The notes under the pieces were generated by a model. That model was given only the letters and a program-made list of their open reading frames with translations, was not told the origin of the DNA and searched no databases. The position numbers were made by a program, and so were the translations under genes. Source: an uncultured archaeon (GTDB lineage: Archaea > Nanobdellota > Nanobdellia > Pacearchaeales > GW2011-AR1). Taken from it: DNA of 39,694 nucleotides. Positions 21,835 to 28,649 of this stretch are shown in pieces. The stretch lies in assembly GCA_903873955.1 (NCBI GenBank), contig CAIQQL010000142.1, forward strand, positions 1 to 39,694, written 5' to 3'. Each line of letters starts with the position of its first letter. Within the stretch, counting starts at the first letter, position 1.

Positions 21835-22494
21835 ATGAAAAACTATTTTCTAGTAATCATTGCAAGTATCGTAGCTGTAATGGCTATGGCTGCTTTCACA
21901 CTCGCTATCCCTGATCCTTCAGGTGCAGTTGGAACAGCTGAATGGGTCGGTAACTTTACTCAATCTACTGCAAGCAGTACTACTGCTCATGGTGGGCAGG
22001 TTAGCCAGTTCTATTTAGCTGCTAATTCAACCACTCATAGATGGCAAGGTTATCTTGGTAATGTCACAGGCGTTCTCGCCTTAGGTAATGGTTCTGATAT
22101 CCTCCTCAATTTTGGAGCTCCAGAATTTGACACTGTTTTTGCAACAACAAATTCAGGTGCAGTCCCATGGACTACATTACAAGCTGGTGCAGCTGCTGAT
22201 GTTGATACCCAATGGGGTTTCTCCACTGGTAAAGACACTGCTGTTACTGCATTCAACACTACTGCTACTCTAGCCGGGATTTCTGTCCCTGTTGCTACTG
22301 CTACTGGAGACTTCCTTACGGGAGTTTTCAATGACGGTTCAAGTGCAGCAAAGGACAATCATGTCTTCGGTGCTGAAGTATACAGTACTGCAAAGGCAGG
22401 CTTAGGTGGTAATGAATACCAATACGAACTTGTAGTTCCTACTCCTACTGATGGAGATGAGACTTACTACTTCTACGTACGCCTCGCTGAGTAA
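21835..22494 (+). CDS. Small secreted protein 3, tandem paralogue family
   Basis: A 219-residue protein. The signal peptide (about 1-24) ends AAFTLAIPDPSGA. The mature domain follows the family order: HGGQVSQFYLAANS, TTHRWQGYLGNV, LGNGSDILLNFG, DTVFATTNSGA, TTLQAGAAADVD, GDFLTGVFNDGS, FGAEVYSTAKAGLGG, and an ending YYFYVRLAE. It is closest to paralogue 2. The HGGQ motif is also at the start of the corresponding domain in the 449-aa anchored protein. Its own promoter and SD copy suggest expression independent of, but parallel to, its neighbours. Function not recognised; inferred abundant surface or secreted subunit. Confidence 0.78.
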   Translation: MKNYFLVIIASIVAVMAMAAFTLAIPDPSGAVGTAEWVGNFTQSTASSTTAHGGQVSQFYLAANSTTHRWQGYLGNVTGVLALGNGSDILLNFGAPEFDTVFATTNSGAVPWTTLQAGAAADVDTQWGFSTGKDTAVTAFNTTATLAGISVPVATATGDFLTGVFNDGSSAAKDNHVFGAEVYSTAKAGLGGNEYQYELVVPTPTDGDETYYFYVRLAE

Positions 22495-22535
22495 TTAGAC
22501 TTAATTTTTTTCTTTTTATTTTTTCTTATTTTTTC

Positions 22536-22563
22536 TTTTTCCTTGATTGTTTTCAAGGAAAAA
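22536..22563. terminator. Hairpin terminator between convergent genes
   Basis: TTTTTCCTTG (22536-22545) and CAAGGAAAAA (22554-22563) form a perfect 10-bp stem with an 8-nt loop. It sits between small protein 3 (+) and AMMECR1 (-), just after a long T-rich tract, and could end transcription from both sides. Confidence 0.6.
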
Positions 22564-22577
22564 GAATTATTTTTTGG

Positions 22578-23108
22578 TCAGAATGATTCTTCTTCGACAT
22601 CAACTGTATAGTAGGACACCTCTGCATTCTTCCATCCATCCTTGGGAAGACCTGCTTTGATAGAAAGATGTTCAAAAAAATCGACTTTCGCTGGCAACTC
22701 TTCCCATACCTGTGGCAGGAAGGTTGCTGAAGCCGGACCTTTCCTAAGGATGATGCCCATGGTCGGGTTTACCTTCGAGAGAAGGTCTTGGGGGCTTCGA
22801 AAGCTGATCTTCTTGGGTTCGGAGAGGATGGAGACCTCGATATGGATGTCGCCAAGTTCTGCTTCTCTCACTGGTGGGAAACGGGGGTCTTCAAAGGCGG
22901 CGTTACATGCATTTTGGGATACATCATCGATAAGGCTCTGATGGGCAAGAAGTGACCCTATACACCCTCTCAATTCTCCACGTTTTGTAAGGGTCACAAA
23001 TGAGGCTCCCGGTTTGTCGTACTGTTCCCGATCCTCAGGGGAGGGAGTGAAGTGTTTACCCTTCAATGCGCCTTCAATGGATGCCCGGGCAATTTGAGGA
23101 AGGTTCAT
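22578..23108 (-). CDS. AMMECR1 domain protein
   Basis: A 176-residue AMMECR1 (PF01871) protein with the family hallmark RGCIGSL, then ACNAAFEDPRFPPV, and IHIEVSILSEPKKI. It is the third member of the conserved AMMECR1/MEMO/radical-SAM set, whose chemistry is not settled. A frame extension to 23147 exists, but ATG at 23108 overlaps the amrS stop as ATGA and has a GGAGT about 8 nt upstream within amrS, so translational coupling is likely. The length is near normal for stand-alone archaeal members. It acts in the cytoplasm. Confidence 0.92.
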   Translation of the reverse strand: MNLPQIARASIEGALKGKHFTPSPEDREQYDKPGASFVTLTKRGELRGCIGSLLAHQSLIDDVSQNACNAAFEDPRFPPVREAELGDIHIEVSILSEPKKISFRSPQDLLSKVNPTMGIILRKGPASATFLPQVWEELPAKVDFFEHLSIKAGLPKDGWKNAEVSYYTVDVEEESF

Positions 23109-24094
23109 TTCCAGACTCCTGTTATTTTTGTATGGCAGGAAGGACATTTTCCGGATTTTAGGAAGCTGTCAGTCTGATATCCTGTTCGGTGGATGATCTC
23201 GTGATGGCAGGCCGGACAAAAGGAGTTATGTTCCCCGCTAAGATTGCCGGTGTACACATAACGTAGGACCTTCTCTCCCAATGCTTGCGCATGCAAGAGG
23301 TGTTTTTCTTCAGTGGGATACCTGTCAGTCATCTTGAACATGGGGAAAAACCGTGAGACATGCCAGGGGATGTTGGGATCAATGCCTGAGATGAATGAGG
23401 CGATTTTCGAGAGCTCCAGATCACTGTCATTTTCGTGGGGGATGAGCAGGGTCGTTACTTCAAGCCAGATCTTCTTCTTATGGGCAAGCTGGATGCTTTG
23501 GAGCACAGGTGCTAAATTTGCTTTGCAGTGTTTCAGATAAAATGCTTCTTGCATGGACTTGAGGTCAATGTTCATCGCATCGATGAAGGGTGTAAACGCG
23601 GAAAAACACTCTTTTGTCATATAGCCATTGGTGACCAGGATGTTCTTCAGGCCTGCTTTTTTTGCTTCCTTGGCGACAGCGATTGCAAACTCGATGAAGA
23701 TCGTTGGCTCATTGTAGGTGTAGGCGATGCTCTGGCAGTTTAATTTTTTAGCCTGTCTTACGACAGTCAGGGGCGAGACTGTCTCTCCATAGGCTTCTTC
23801 AAGCTGGGAGATATCGTAATTCTGGCAGAAAGAACAGGCGAAGTTGCATCCCACCGTCCCGATTGAATATGCTTTGGTCCCGGGTAAGAAATGATACAGT
23901 GGCTTTTTTTCAACAGGGTCATCATTTTTAGCGACCACTTTTCCAAAAACTGTAAGGAAAAGCTTTCCATTCATGTTTCTTCGCACTCCGCAAATGCCTG
24001 ATTTTCCAGGGGCGATCAGACAGCGATGTGCACATGCCTGGCACTGTACCTGCTGGTCCTTCAAAGATGAATAGAGTGTGCATTCTTTCGTCAT
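23105..24094 (-). CDS. amrS: AmmeMemoRadiSam system radical SAM protein
   Basis: A 329-residue radical SAM enzyme. The [4Fe-4S] cysteines are Cys83, Cys87 and Cys90 (GCNFACSFCQN). The N-terminus carries a four-cysteine site (Cys18, Cys21, Cys25, Cys35; CQACAHRC then GICGVRRN) typical of this family. The C-terminus adds a zinc-ribbon-like CPAC and CPSC pair (Cys293, Cys296, Cys317, Cys320). Motifs after the barrel start, such as SIAYTYNEPTIF, match the PflA-like family. It precedes and overlaps AMMECR1 by 4 nt (ATGA) and diverges from MEMO across a 33-bp gap, giving the complete triad. The reaction is undetermined; glycyl-radical activase-like chemistry on AMMECR1 or MEMO is only a suggestion. 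Confidence 0.92.
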   Translation of the reverse strand: MTKECTLYSSLKDQQVQCQACAHRCLIAPGKSGICGVRRNMNGKLFLTVFGKVVAKNDDPVEKKPLYHFLPGTKAYSIGTVGCNFACSFCQNYDISQLEEAYGETVSPLTVVRQAKKLNCQSIAYTYNEPTIFIEFAIAVAKEAKKAGLKNILVTNGYMTKECFSAFTPFIDAMNIDLKSMQEAFYLKHCKANLAPVLQSIQLAHKKKIWLEVTTLLIPHENDSDLELSKIASFISGIDPNIPWHVSRFFPMFKMTDRYPTEEKHLLHAQALGEKVLRYVYTGNLSGEHNSFCPACHHEIIHRTGYQTDSFLKSGKCPSCHTKITGVWK

Positions 24095-24127
24095 AATATT
24101 AATAAGCTGAGGATGTTTAATTAGCTT

Positions 24128-24832
24128 ATGGGGCGTGTTGATTGGTTTCCATCGGATAAAAACGAGTTGAACGCACTTCTAGACCGATTATTGTCCGATG
24201 TCGTCCCCAGCAAGCAGGAGATTCATGGTCTTGTTGTACCCCACGCAGGTTATACCTATTCTGGAGAGGTTGCTGCGAAGGCGTATGGGCTTCTCAAAGG
24301 AAGGAGAATACGAAAGGCCATTGTGTTTGGACCCTCCCACTACGCATCGATAAACGGTCTGGCGACGCTCAAAGAGGCAAGGACGCCTCTCGGGCCATTG
24401 AAGATCACGGCAAATGCCCTTCCAAAATTGGATTATGAGCATGCTATACAAAATCAATTGCCATTTTTGCAAAGACTGGGCTGCGAAGAAGTGCTTCCTG
24501 TGGTTGTGGGAGAGATTACGATGAAGACGGCACAAGAGCTTGCGAAGGGATATATGCAGGAGAAAGCGCTTTTGGTCTTCTCGACAGATCTCAGTCACTT
24601 TTTGCCCTCCCGCCTGGCGGTAAGTTCTGACAAGCGCACACTTGAGATCCTAGAACAGCTTGAGGTTGAGCAGGGAGAGGACCTTGATGCCTGTGGACGT
24701 TATCCTCTCTTTATCATGATGGCACTTTGCAGGTTGATGAATTATAGGCCTTCTCTAGTTGAATACAAAAACTCAGGGGATATCACAGGGGATATTTCTT
24801 CTGTTGTGGGATATGCTTCACTTACATTTTAA
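24128..24832 (+). CDS. MEMO family protein, AmmeMemoRadiSam system protein B
   Basis: A 234-residue MEMO1 homologue (PF01875). Visible signature elements are VVPHAGYTYSGEVAAKAYG (about 36-54), the second His in FGPSHYASI, and STDLSHF near residue 155, which supply the metal-site histidines in the family's dioxygenase-like fold. It is slightly shorter than the usual 260-300 residues. It diverges from amrS by 33 bp, so the regulatory region is shared. MEMO proteins bind iron or copper in eukaryotes; the archaeal role with AmrS and AMMECR1 is unknown. Confidence 0.9.
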   Translation: MGRVDWFPSDKNELNALLDRLLSDVVPSKQEIHGLVVPHAGYTYSGEVAAKAYGLLKGRRIRKAIVFGPSHYASINGLATLKEARTPLGPLKITANALPKLDYEHAIQNQLPFLQRLGCEEVLPVVVGEITMKTAQELAKGYMQEKALLVFSTDLSHFLPSRLAVSSDKRTLEILEQLEVEQGEDLDACGRYPLFIMMALCRLMNYRPSLVEYKNSGDITGDISSVVGYASLTF

Positions 24833-24906
24833 GAACGTTTATTGCCCGCCTCGTAATCTGGACCCTTGACAATCTGTCTCTATCGCGTAGTTGGGAGAGG
24901 TGCAAT

Positions 24907-24917
24907 CTTTTTTAAAC
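24907..24917 (+). promoter_or_regulatory. TATA-like box for the KsgA/Dim1 gene
   Basis: CTTTTTTAAAC is centred about 26 bp before the ATG at 24938. No SD is present. The rest of the 105-bp gap after MEMO shows nothing distinctive. Confidence 0.5.
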
Positions 24918-24937
24918 CTTGATTTCTGCCTATTTAT

Positions 24938-25690
24938 ATGGAAGTTTCTTATGAATTTGGCCAACATCTCCTGGTCAATGGGGAGATGCTGAAGCGAGCA
25001 GTCGCTGCTGCGCATATCACAAAAGAGGATGCGGTTATTGATGTTGGTGCAGGAGAAGGGGCGATAACCAGAGAGCTCCTGAAGGTTGCAGGAAAGGTGA
25101 CTGCCTTCGAGATTGACAAGCGATTCGAGGCCACGCTCAAGGGCCTAAGTGAGCATGATGACAATCTGACAGTCATCATGGATGATGCACTTGCCTATAA
25201 CTGGAAAGATTACACCAAGATAGTCGCGAATCTTCCGTTCTTTCTTGCAGAAGAGGTGATCATGAAGGCTATCCGCGCACAGATCAAGGAATTATCTCTT
25301 TTTGTCGGAGGGCGTTTTAAGGAGTTATTGCTTTCAGATGAGCGTATCGGGCTGATGGCAAGGAAGTTCTATACTCTCGACGTGATTTGTGAAGTCGATG
25401 CTACCTCTTTCCAGCCTGCTCCTAAGACCACCGTGTGGCTGGTGCACCTGGCCAGCAAGGAACAGATCACGGACCTTGACACTCTCTTGTTTTCAATCCT
25501 GACAAGACGAGGTAAGCTCAAGAACGCTCTGCAGGCTGCATTGGTAGATACAGGAAAGACCAAGCGTCAGGCAAAGGCTTTGGTGACTCAGATGGATATT
25601 GATAAGGTCATTCTTGAAAAACCTGCAAAGAAAGTGACTTCGGCCTTGCTTATTCGTCTGGAGCAAGAACTCGCTAAAGTCCTCAAATAG
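24938..25690 (+). CDS. rsmA: 16S rRNA adenine dimethyltransferase, KsgA/Dim1 family
   Basis: A 250-residue SAM-dependent enzyme that dimethylates two adjacent adenosines near the 3' end of 16S rRNA during small-subunit maturation. The N-terminus YEFGQHLLVNGEMLKR matches the family GQ-x-FL start. Motif I is VIDVGAGEGAIT (Gly37, Gly39, Gly41). Motif IV, ANLPFF (Asn98-Phe101), is the catalytic N-(L/I)-P-(Y/F). The usual FxPxPKVxSxV is relaxed here to FQPAPKTTVWLV. The C-terminal helical part (about 185-250) is compact. It is leaderless by its TATA spacing. It converges on G6PD across a 72-bp T-rich gap. Confidence 0.93.
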   Translation: MEVSYEFGQHLLVNGEMLKRAVAAAHITKEDAVIDVGAGEGAITRELLKVAGKVTAFEIDKRFEATLKGLSEHDDNLTVIMDDALAYNWKDYTKIVANLPFFLAEEVIMKAIRAQIKELSLFVGGRFKELLLSDERIGLMARKFYTLDVICEVDATSFQPAPKTTVWLVHLASKEQITDLDTLLFSILTRRGKLKNALQAALVDTGKTKRQAKALVTQMDIDKVILEKPAKKVTSALLIRLEQELAKVLK

Positions 25691-25762
25691 GTTCCAGGAG
25701 TTTTTTGGTCAGTTTTTACTGATGTCTAAAAAGTTGAACCTCTTCTGGGTCCATGTTTTCCT

Positions 25763-26812
25763 TCACGGCTTATTATGATTGAGCACTTGCTCAGAACTGC
25801 TTCCTTTGGGATAATAAAACAATTGCGGAGCATCTTTTGAGGACTCTATGATTTTCCAGGCAAGGATTGCATGCTCAATAGACGGGAAGCCTTCTTTGTC
25901 TCCGCGCAGAAAACGTTCGAACAGGGCGATATAAGGATTGTCGCCTCCTTCAAGGTCGATGCGCAATCCATCAATCTCAAGATAACTCTCCTTTTCTGCA
26001 AAGCCTTTTCCCGTGATGAACTCAAATGACCTGCCTTTGGATTGCAGGCTGTGGTGCACAAATGTCTCCGTGTCGGATGGTTTTCCGAGGTCTTTCACAT
26101 ATCCTTCCTCTTTCCCATCACCATACTGTCCTCGGCGATGATGGGTTATTTCAAACTCTGAAAAATGCTCCTGGGGTTCCTCAAGGATCTTGAAGGCAAT
26201 CTGCAGGAAATGGCTCTGTACCATGTCCTTGAGGGCTCCGATACCTTCATAATAGCCTGCCCTTCCCTCCAGCCCTACTTTCTCGAGGGCCACTATCTTC
26301 ATGTTCTTGAAATCTTTCTTTTTGAGGGAGAGGATATTTTTTTTGAAAAGATAATGGTCAGAAAGCCAGATATGGTCGATGATCTGGTGTTCTTTGAGCA
26401 GGTCTTTAAGTTTTTGTGCACTGCTTTGGCTGTCTCCAAAGGGCTTTTCGACCAACGCCTTGAAGGGATACCCCTCTTTGTTGAGCCTGCCTAGAGCACG
26501 GAAAATCTTGTCGAACATGTTAGGTGGGAGAGAGACATAAAAATAATTTACCTCTTTTTCATCCAGCAGGTTTGTGCAGGCAAGACAGATGTCATCCGTC
26601 TCAAAATCGAGCTGGTGATAATGGAGATGCTTCCGGAAGTAAGGGGAGCAGACCTCTTCATCGCTGCAGACAAAATCACGATAGACCTCATCGGTAAAAT
26701 CCTTTCTGCCGAAGGCGTAGACCTCCAGGTTCTTTTCTCGCATCATGTTCAGGGCAGGGAGGACCTTTCGTTTCACCAGGTCTCCTGTGGACCCAAAGAT
26801 AAACAGTTTCAT
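25763..26812 (-). CDS. zwf: Compact glucose-6-phosphate dehydrogenase
   Basis: A 349-residue homologue of glucose-6-phosphate 1-dehydrogenase, which makes NADPH and 6-phosphogluconolactone in the oxidative pentose phosphate pathway. Signatures: nucleotide motif GSTGDLVKRK (7-16), VEKPFG with the substrate Lys, SDHYLFK with the Asp-His pair, and GRAGYYEGIGALKDMVQSHFLQ with the catalytic His. TETFVHH and FITGKGF match the next family blocks. Bacterial enzymes are about 480-500 residues. The loss is in the C-terminal beta-domain, with the active site intact. ATG at 26812 begins 1 nt after the stop of the winged-helix gene (TAAGATG); an upstream extension to 26863 would overlap that gene and lacks similarity. 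G6PD is uncommon in archaea, so transfer from bacteria is plausible. Confidence 0.88.
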   Translation of the reverse strand: MKLFIFGSTGDLVKRKVLPALNMMREKNLEVYAFGRKDFTDEVYRDFVCSDEEVCSPYFRKHLHYHQLDFETDDICLACTNLLDEKEVNYFYVSLPPNMFDKIFRALGRLNKEGYPFKALVEKPFGDSQSSAQKLKDLLKEHQIIDHIWLSDHYLFKKNILSLKKKDFKNMKIVALEKVGLEGRAGYYEGIGALKDMVQSHFLQIAFKILEEPQEHFSEFEITHHRRGQYGDGKEEGYVKDLGKPSDTETFVHHSLQSKGRSFEFITGKGFAEKESYLEIDGLRIDLEGGDNPYIALFERFLRGDKEGFPSIEHAILAWKIIESSKDAPQLFYYPKGSSSEQVLNHNKP

Positions 26813-26813
26813 C

Positions 26814-27161
26814 TTACCAGTGCTCAAACTCGTCCTCGACACGGCTTGCCCAACGATGGACAATGCCCATGACTAGGGCCTTGACCTCCCTTTTCGGTTT
26901 TATAGTGTATTCAAATTGATAACCTCCGCCTGCAAGGTTGGTCTGCATCCTGCTGAGGACGCCGAGGGCATAAAGCTTTTTTACTCCCCGCTGGACTGTG
27001 GAAACATCGAGCCTGATAGCTCTTCCGAGTTTCTCTGTGCTGAATTTTGTCTTTTCGTTTTTGATAAAATAAGAAAATAAAGAGAACTCTGCCTTCGAAA
27101 GTCCAAGTCCGCACCGGATTACTTCTTCCAGACTGAATTTTTTACAGGCAAAATCTATCAT
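26814..27161 (-). CDS. Winged-helix regulator within the thioredoxin/G6PD operon
   Basis: A 115-residue protein with a winged helix-turn-helix. Helix 2 and the recognition helix lie around FSTEKLGRAIRLDVSTVQRGVKKLYALGVL, followed by a wing with a Gly-rich turn (LAGGGYQFEYTI) and a C-terminal helix rich in Arg/Glu. The fold resembles MarR/TrmB-type regulators. Cys6 and Cys17 flank the first helix and could sense redox state, which is speculation. Its start overlaps the trx stop as ATGA, and G6PD follows after 1 nt, so all three are one transcript. An inverted repeat straddling the operon's TATA box (27540-27574) is the obvious candidate binding site for autoregulation. Confidence 0.75.
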   Translation of the reverse strand: MIDFACKKFSLEEVIRCGLGLSKAEFSLFSYFIKNEKTKFSTEKLGRAIRLDVSTVQRGVKKLYALGVLSRMQTNLAGGGYQFEYTIKPKREVKALVMGIVHRWASRVEDEFEHW

Positions 27162-27490
27162 TGTTTTTGTGAAAGGACGCCGTCTATCCTCTGTTTGAGG
27201 ACGGGTTTTGGGGCAAAGCCTATAAGACGCCCTATTTCCTGGCCTTTCTTCAAGACAAGGAGCATAGGGATGCCCTGCACTTCAAATTTTTCGGCTAAAG
27301 CTGTTTCTTTCTCAGTATCGAGCTTGAGAAAAGTAAGTTTTCCAGCATAATCCTTGCTCAGATCTTCAAAGATGGGACCCATCATTTTACAGGGCATGCA
27401 CCAATCTGCATAGAAGTCTACGATGACTGGTGTTGTTGACTTTTCAACCAGCCGGGTGTAGTTTTCCGAGGTGAGATAATTTAAGGTCAT
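27158..27490 (-). CDS. trxA: Thioredoxin
   Basis: A 110-residue classical thioredoxin with active site WCMPC (Cys31, Cys34), the buried Asp in VDFYADW and the cis-proline segment GIPMLLVL. It reduces protein disulfides in the cytoplasm using electrons from a thioredoxin reductase, not encoded here. A TTG at 27502 could extend it by four codons, but GGAG (27497-27500) sits 6 nt before ATG at 27490, so that start is preferred. It leads an operon with a winged-helix regulator and G6PD, linking disulfide reduction to NADPH supply. Confidence 0.92.
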   Translation of the reverse strand: MTLNYLTSENYTRLVEKSTTPVIVDFYADWCMPCKMMGPIFEDLSKDYAGKLTFLKLDTEKETALAEKFEVQGIPMLLVLKKGQEIGRLIGFAPKPVLKQRIDGVLSQKQ

Positions 27491-27539
27491 GTGTTTCTCC
27501 AATTACGATTTAGTTGCTCATAAGAGTACTGCTGAAAAA

Positions 27540-27574
27540 CTACAGTTCTTTATAAACATGCCGAAGAACTGCAG
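27540..27574 (-). promoter_or_regulatory. Inverted repeat flanking the TATA box of the trx operon
   Basis: On the plus strand CTACAGTTCTT (27540-27550) and AAGAACTGCAG (27564-27574) form an 11-bp inverted repeat with one mismatch and a 13-bp spacer. The spacer and arm edges contain the minus-strand TATA box GTTTATAAAG (about 27548-27557). A dimeric repressor bound here would block TBP/TFB access. Confidence 0.65.
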
Positions 27575-27598
27575 AATCCTGTGCCTTTTCCACCGTAC

Positions 27599-27871
27599 TT
27601 AAAGCTCAAATTCATCGATGAAGTCCACAATGGTCCTATATCGTTCAAGGAACCTGAATCCTTTGTCGGTGACCATCAGAAATCGGTCCTGATGTTCATC
27701 GGTGACTTCCTTAAGAAGACCCCTGAGGGTGAGCTCGGAGTAATACTCCTTGAAGCGCGCAGTGGTCATCTTGGACTTCCGTAAAAGAGGGGTCGGGCGC
27801 ATATAATTCCTATTTGATTGGACCATCGTGAGGATATCTCGCATTATCTCTAATTTTCCTCTTTTTGCCAT
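27599..27871 (-). CDS. HTH_45-type winged-helix DNA-binding protein
   Basis: A 90-residue archaeal winged-helix protein of the HTH_45 (PF14947) pattern: KLEIMRDILTMV, then PTPLLRKSKMTTARFKEYYSEL as the recognition region, LTLRGLL, and a wing ending in MVTDKGFRFLERY. These proteins are common in archaea as small one-domain regulators. It begins 2 nt after the stop of a 7-TM protein gene (TAAGCATG) and so is translated from the same message. The pair is divergent from a four-gene ABC exporter operon with a palindrome in the shared promoter region, so control of that region is a reasonable inference. Confidence 0.8.
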   Translation of the reverse strand: MAKRGKLEIMRDILTMVQSNRNYMRPTPLLRKSKMTTARFKEYYSELTLRGLLKEVTDEHQDRFLMVTDKGFRFLERYRTIVDFIDEFEL

Positions 27872-27873
27872 GC

Positions 27874-28557
27874 TTAGTTACCTGATCGTTTAAGGACCTT
27901 GTAAAGAATGGCCATAAACAAGAACGTCGATACCAGATAGATTCCTATCTGGTAAATATGCAGGAATCTTGGGAGTAAGATATCGATGATATTGAGGATC
28001 CAGAAGAGCACAAGAAGAAAATAGATGAAATACAGACCCTTCCCTTTTTCTTTGTTATGGGACTCATGATATGCTTTGGAAAACACAAAGGAGATTGCCA
28101 CCAAGAGTGCTGCATTCAGGAAAATACTCATCTCCTGGCTATGGCTGATGACCCCTAGAAATGCAAGCAGTAACGCAGCTGAGTTGATCAGCAGGACTTT
28201 TATCGGGGTATGGCTCCATTTTTTCCACATGACACTGTAGAGGAGATAGAACATGGCCATGAAACTGGAATACAGGAAGATAAAGAGAGAAAGGTTGCCA
28301 ATCGCATGAGGGTTCAGTTCAATGATCTCCTGGAGATTAAAAAAGAAGATGAGGTATTTAATTGAGTATCGGAAGAAATAGGCGATTGCGAAGAAAAGGA
28401 AGGCCCTCCTGAAATATTGGATTCCTTTGTAGGAACTCAGCTCATACATTTCGCGTGTGGCACGATATATCATGAGGCTGCATATCACGATTACAAATGA
28501 ATAGAGTAGTTCAATTCCTAACTCAGGAGGTAGCAGGAATTCTATTGGAGGTCTCAT
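27874..28557 (-). CDS. Seven-transmembrane protein of unknown function, paired with HTH_45
   Basis: A 227-residue integral membrane protein with about seven hydrophobic segments, for example LLYSFVIVICSLMIYRA, FLFFAIAYFFRYSIKYLIFF, LFIFLYSSFMAMFYLLYSV, LLINSAALLLAFLGVIS, NAALLVAISFVFS, YFIYFLLVLFWILNII and IGIYLVSTFLFMAIL. Loops are short with basic cytoplasmic turns. No catalytic motif or known family is evident. Its immediate coupling to a small DNA-binding protein suggests a membrane sensor with a partner regulator, but that is inference from context. A TATA-like TTTAAATAT lies about 26 bp before the ATG at 28557 with no SD. Confidence 0.65.
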   Translation of the reverse strand: MRPPIEFLLPPELGIELLYSFVIVICSLMIYRATREMYELSSYKGIQYFRRAFLFFAIAYFFRYSIKYLIFFFNLQEIIELNPHAIGNLSLFIFLYSSFMAMFYLLYSVMWKKWSHTPIKVLLINSAALLLAFLGVISHSQEMSIFLNAALLVAISFVFSKAYHESHNKEKGKGLYFIYFLLVLFWILNIIDILLPRFLHIYQIGIYLVSTFLFMAILYKVLKRSGN

Positions 28558-28578
28558 GATAGTGATATCCTATCCCGA

Positions 28579-28629
28579 TATTTAAAGTTTATATCCTCAG
28601 TGGACTTAATGTCCATTTCATTTATAAAC
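28579..28629. promoter_or_regulatory. Divergent TATA boxes with a palindrome between them
   Basis: The minus-strand box TTTAAATAT (28579-28587) serves the 7-TM gene. The plus-strand box ATTTATAAAC (28620-28629) serves the ABC operon, 25 bp before ATG at 28650. Between them TGGAC (28601-28605) and GTCCA (28611-28615) form a perfect dyad with a 5-nt spacer, adjacent to the plus-strand box. Confidence 0.5.
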
Positions 28630-28649
28630 GCTCTTTGAGAAATACCCTT

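Noticed and set aside
23109..23147. Upstream extension of AMMECR1.
   Set aside because: It would overlap amrS by 43 nt and adds residues unlike the family. ATG at 23108 has ATGA coupling and a GGAGT SD.
26813..26863. Upstream extension of G6PD by 17 residues.
   Set aside because: The extra residues lie in the winged-helix gene and precede the nucleotide-binding strand that normally starts the protein.
28635..28649. TTG at 28635 as start of the first gene of the MacB-like operon.
   Set aside because: It would lie only about 10 bp from the TATA box, upstream of any plausible transcription start. ATG at 28650 is at the canonical 25 bp.
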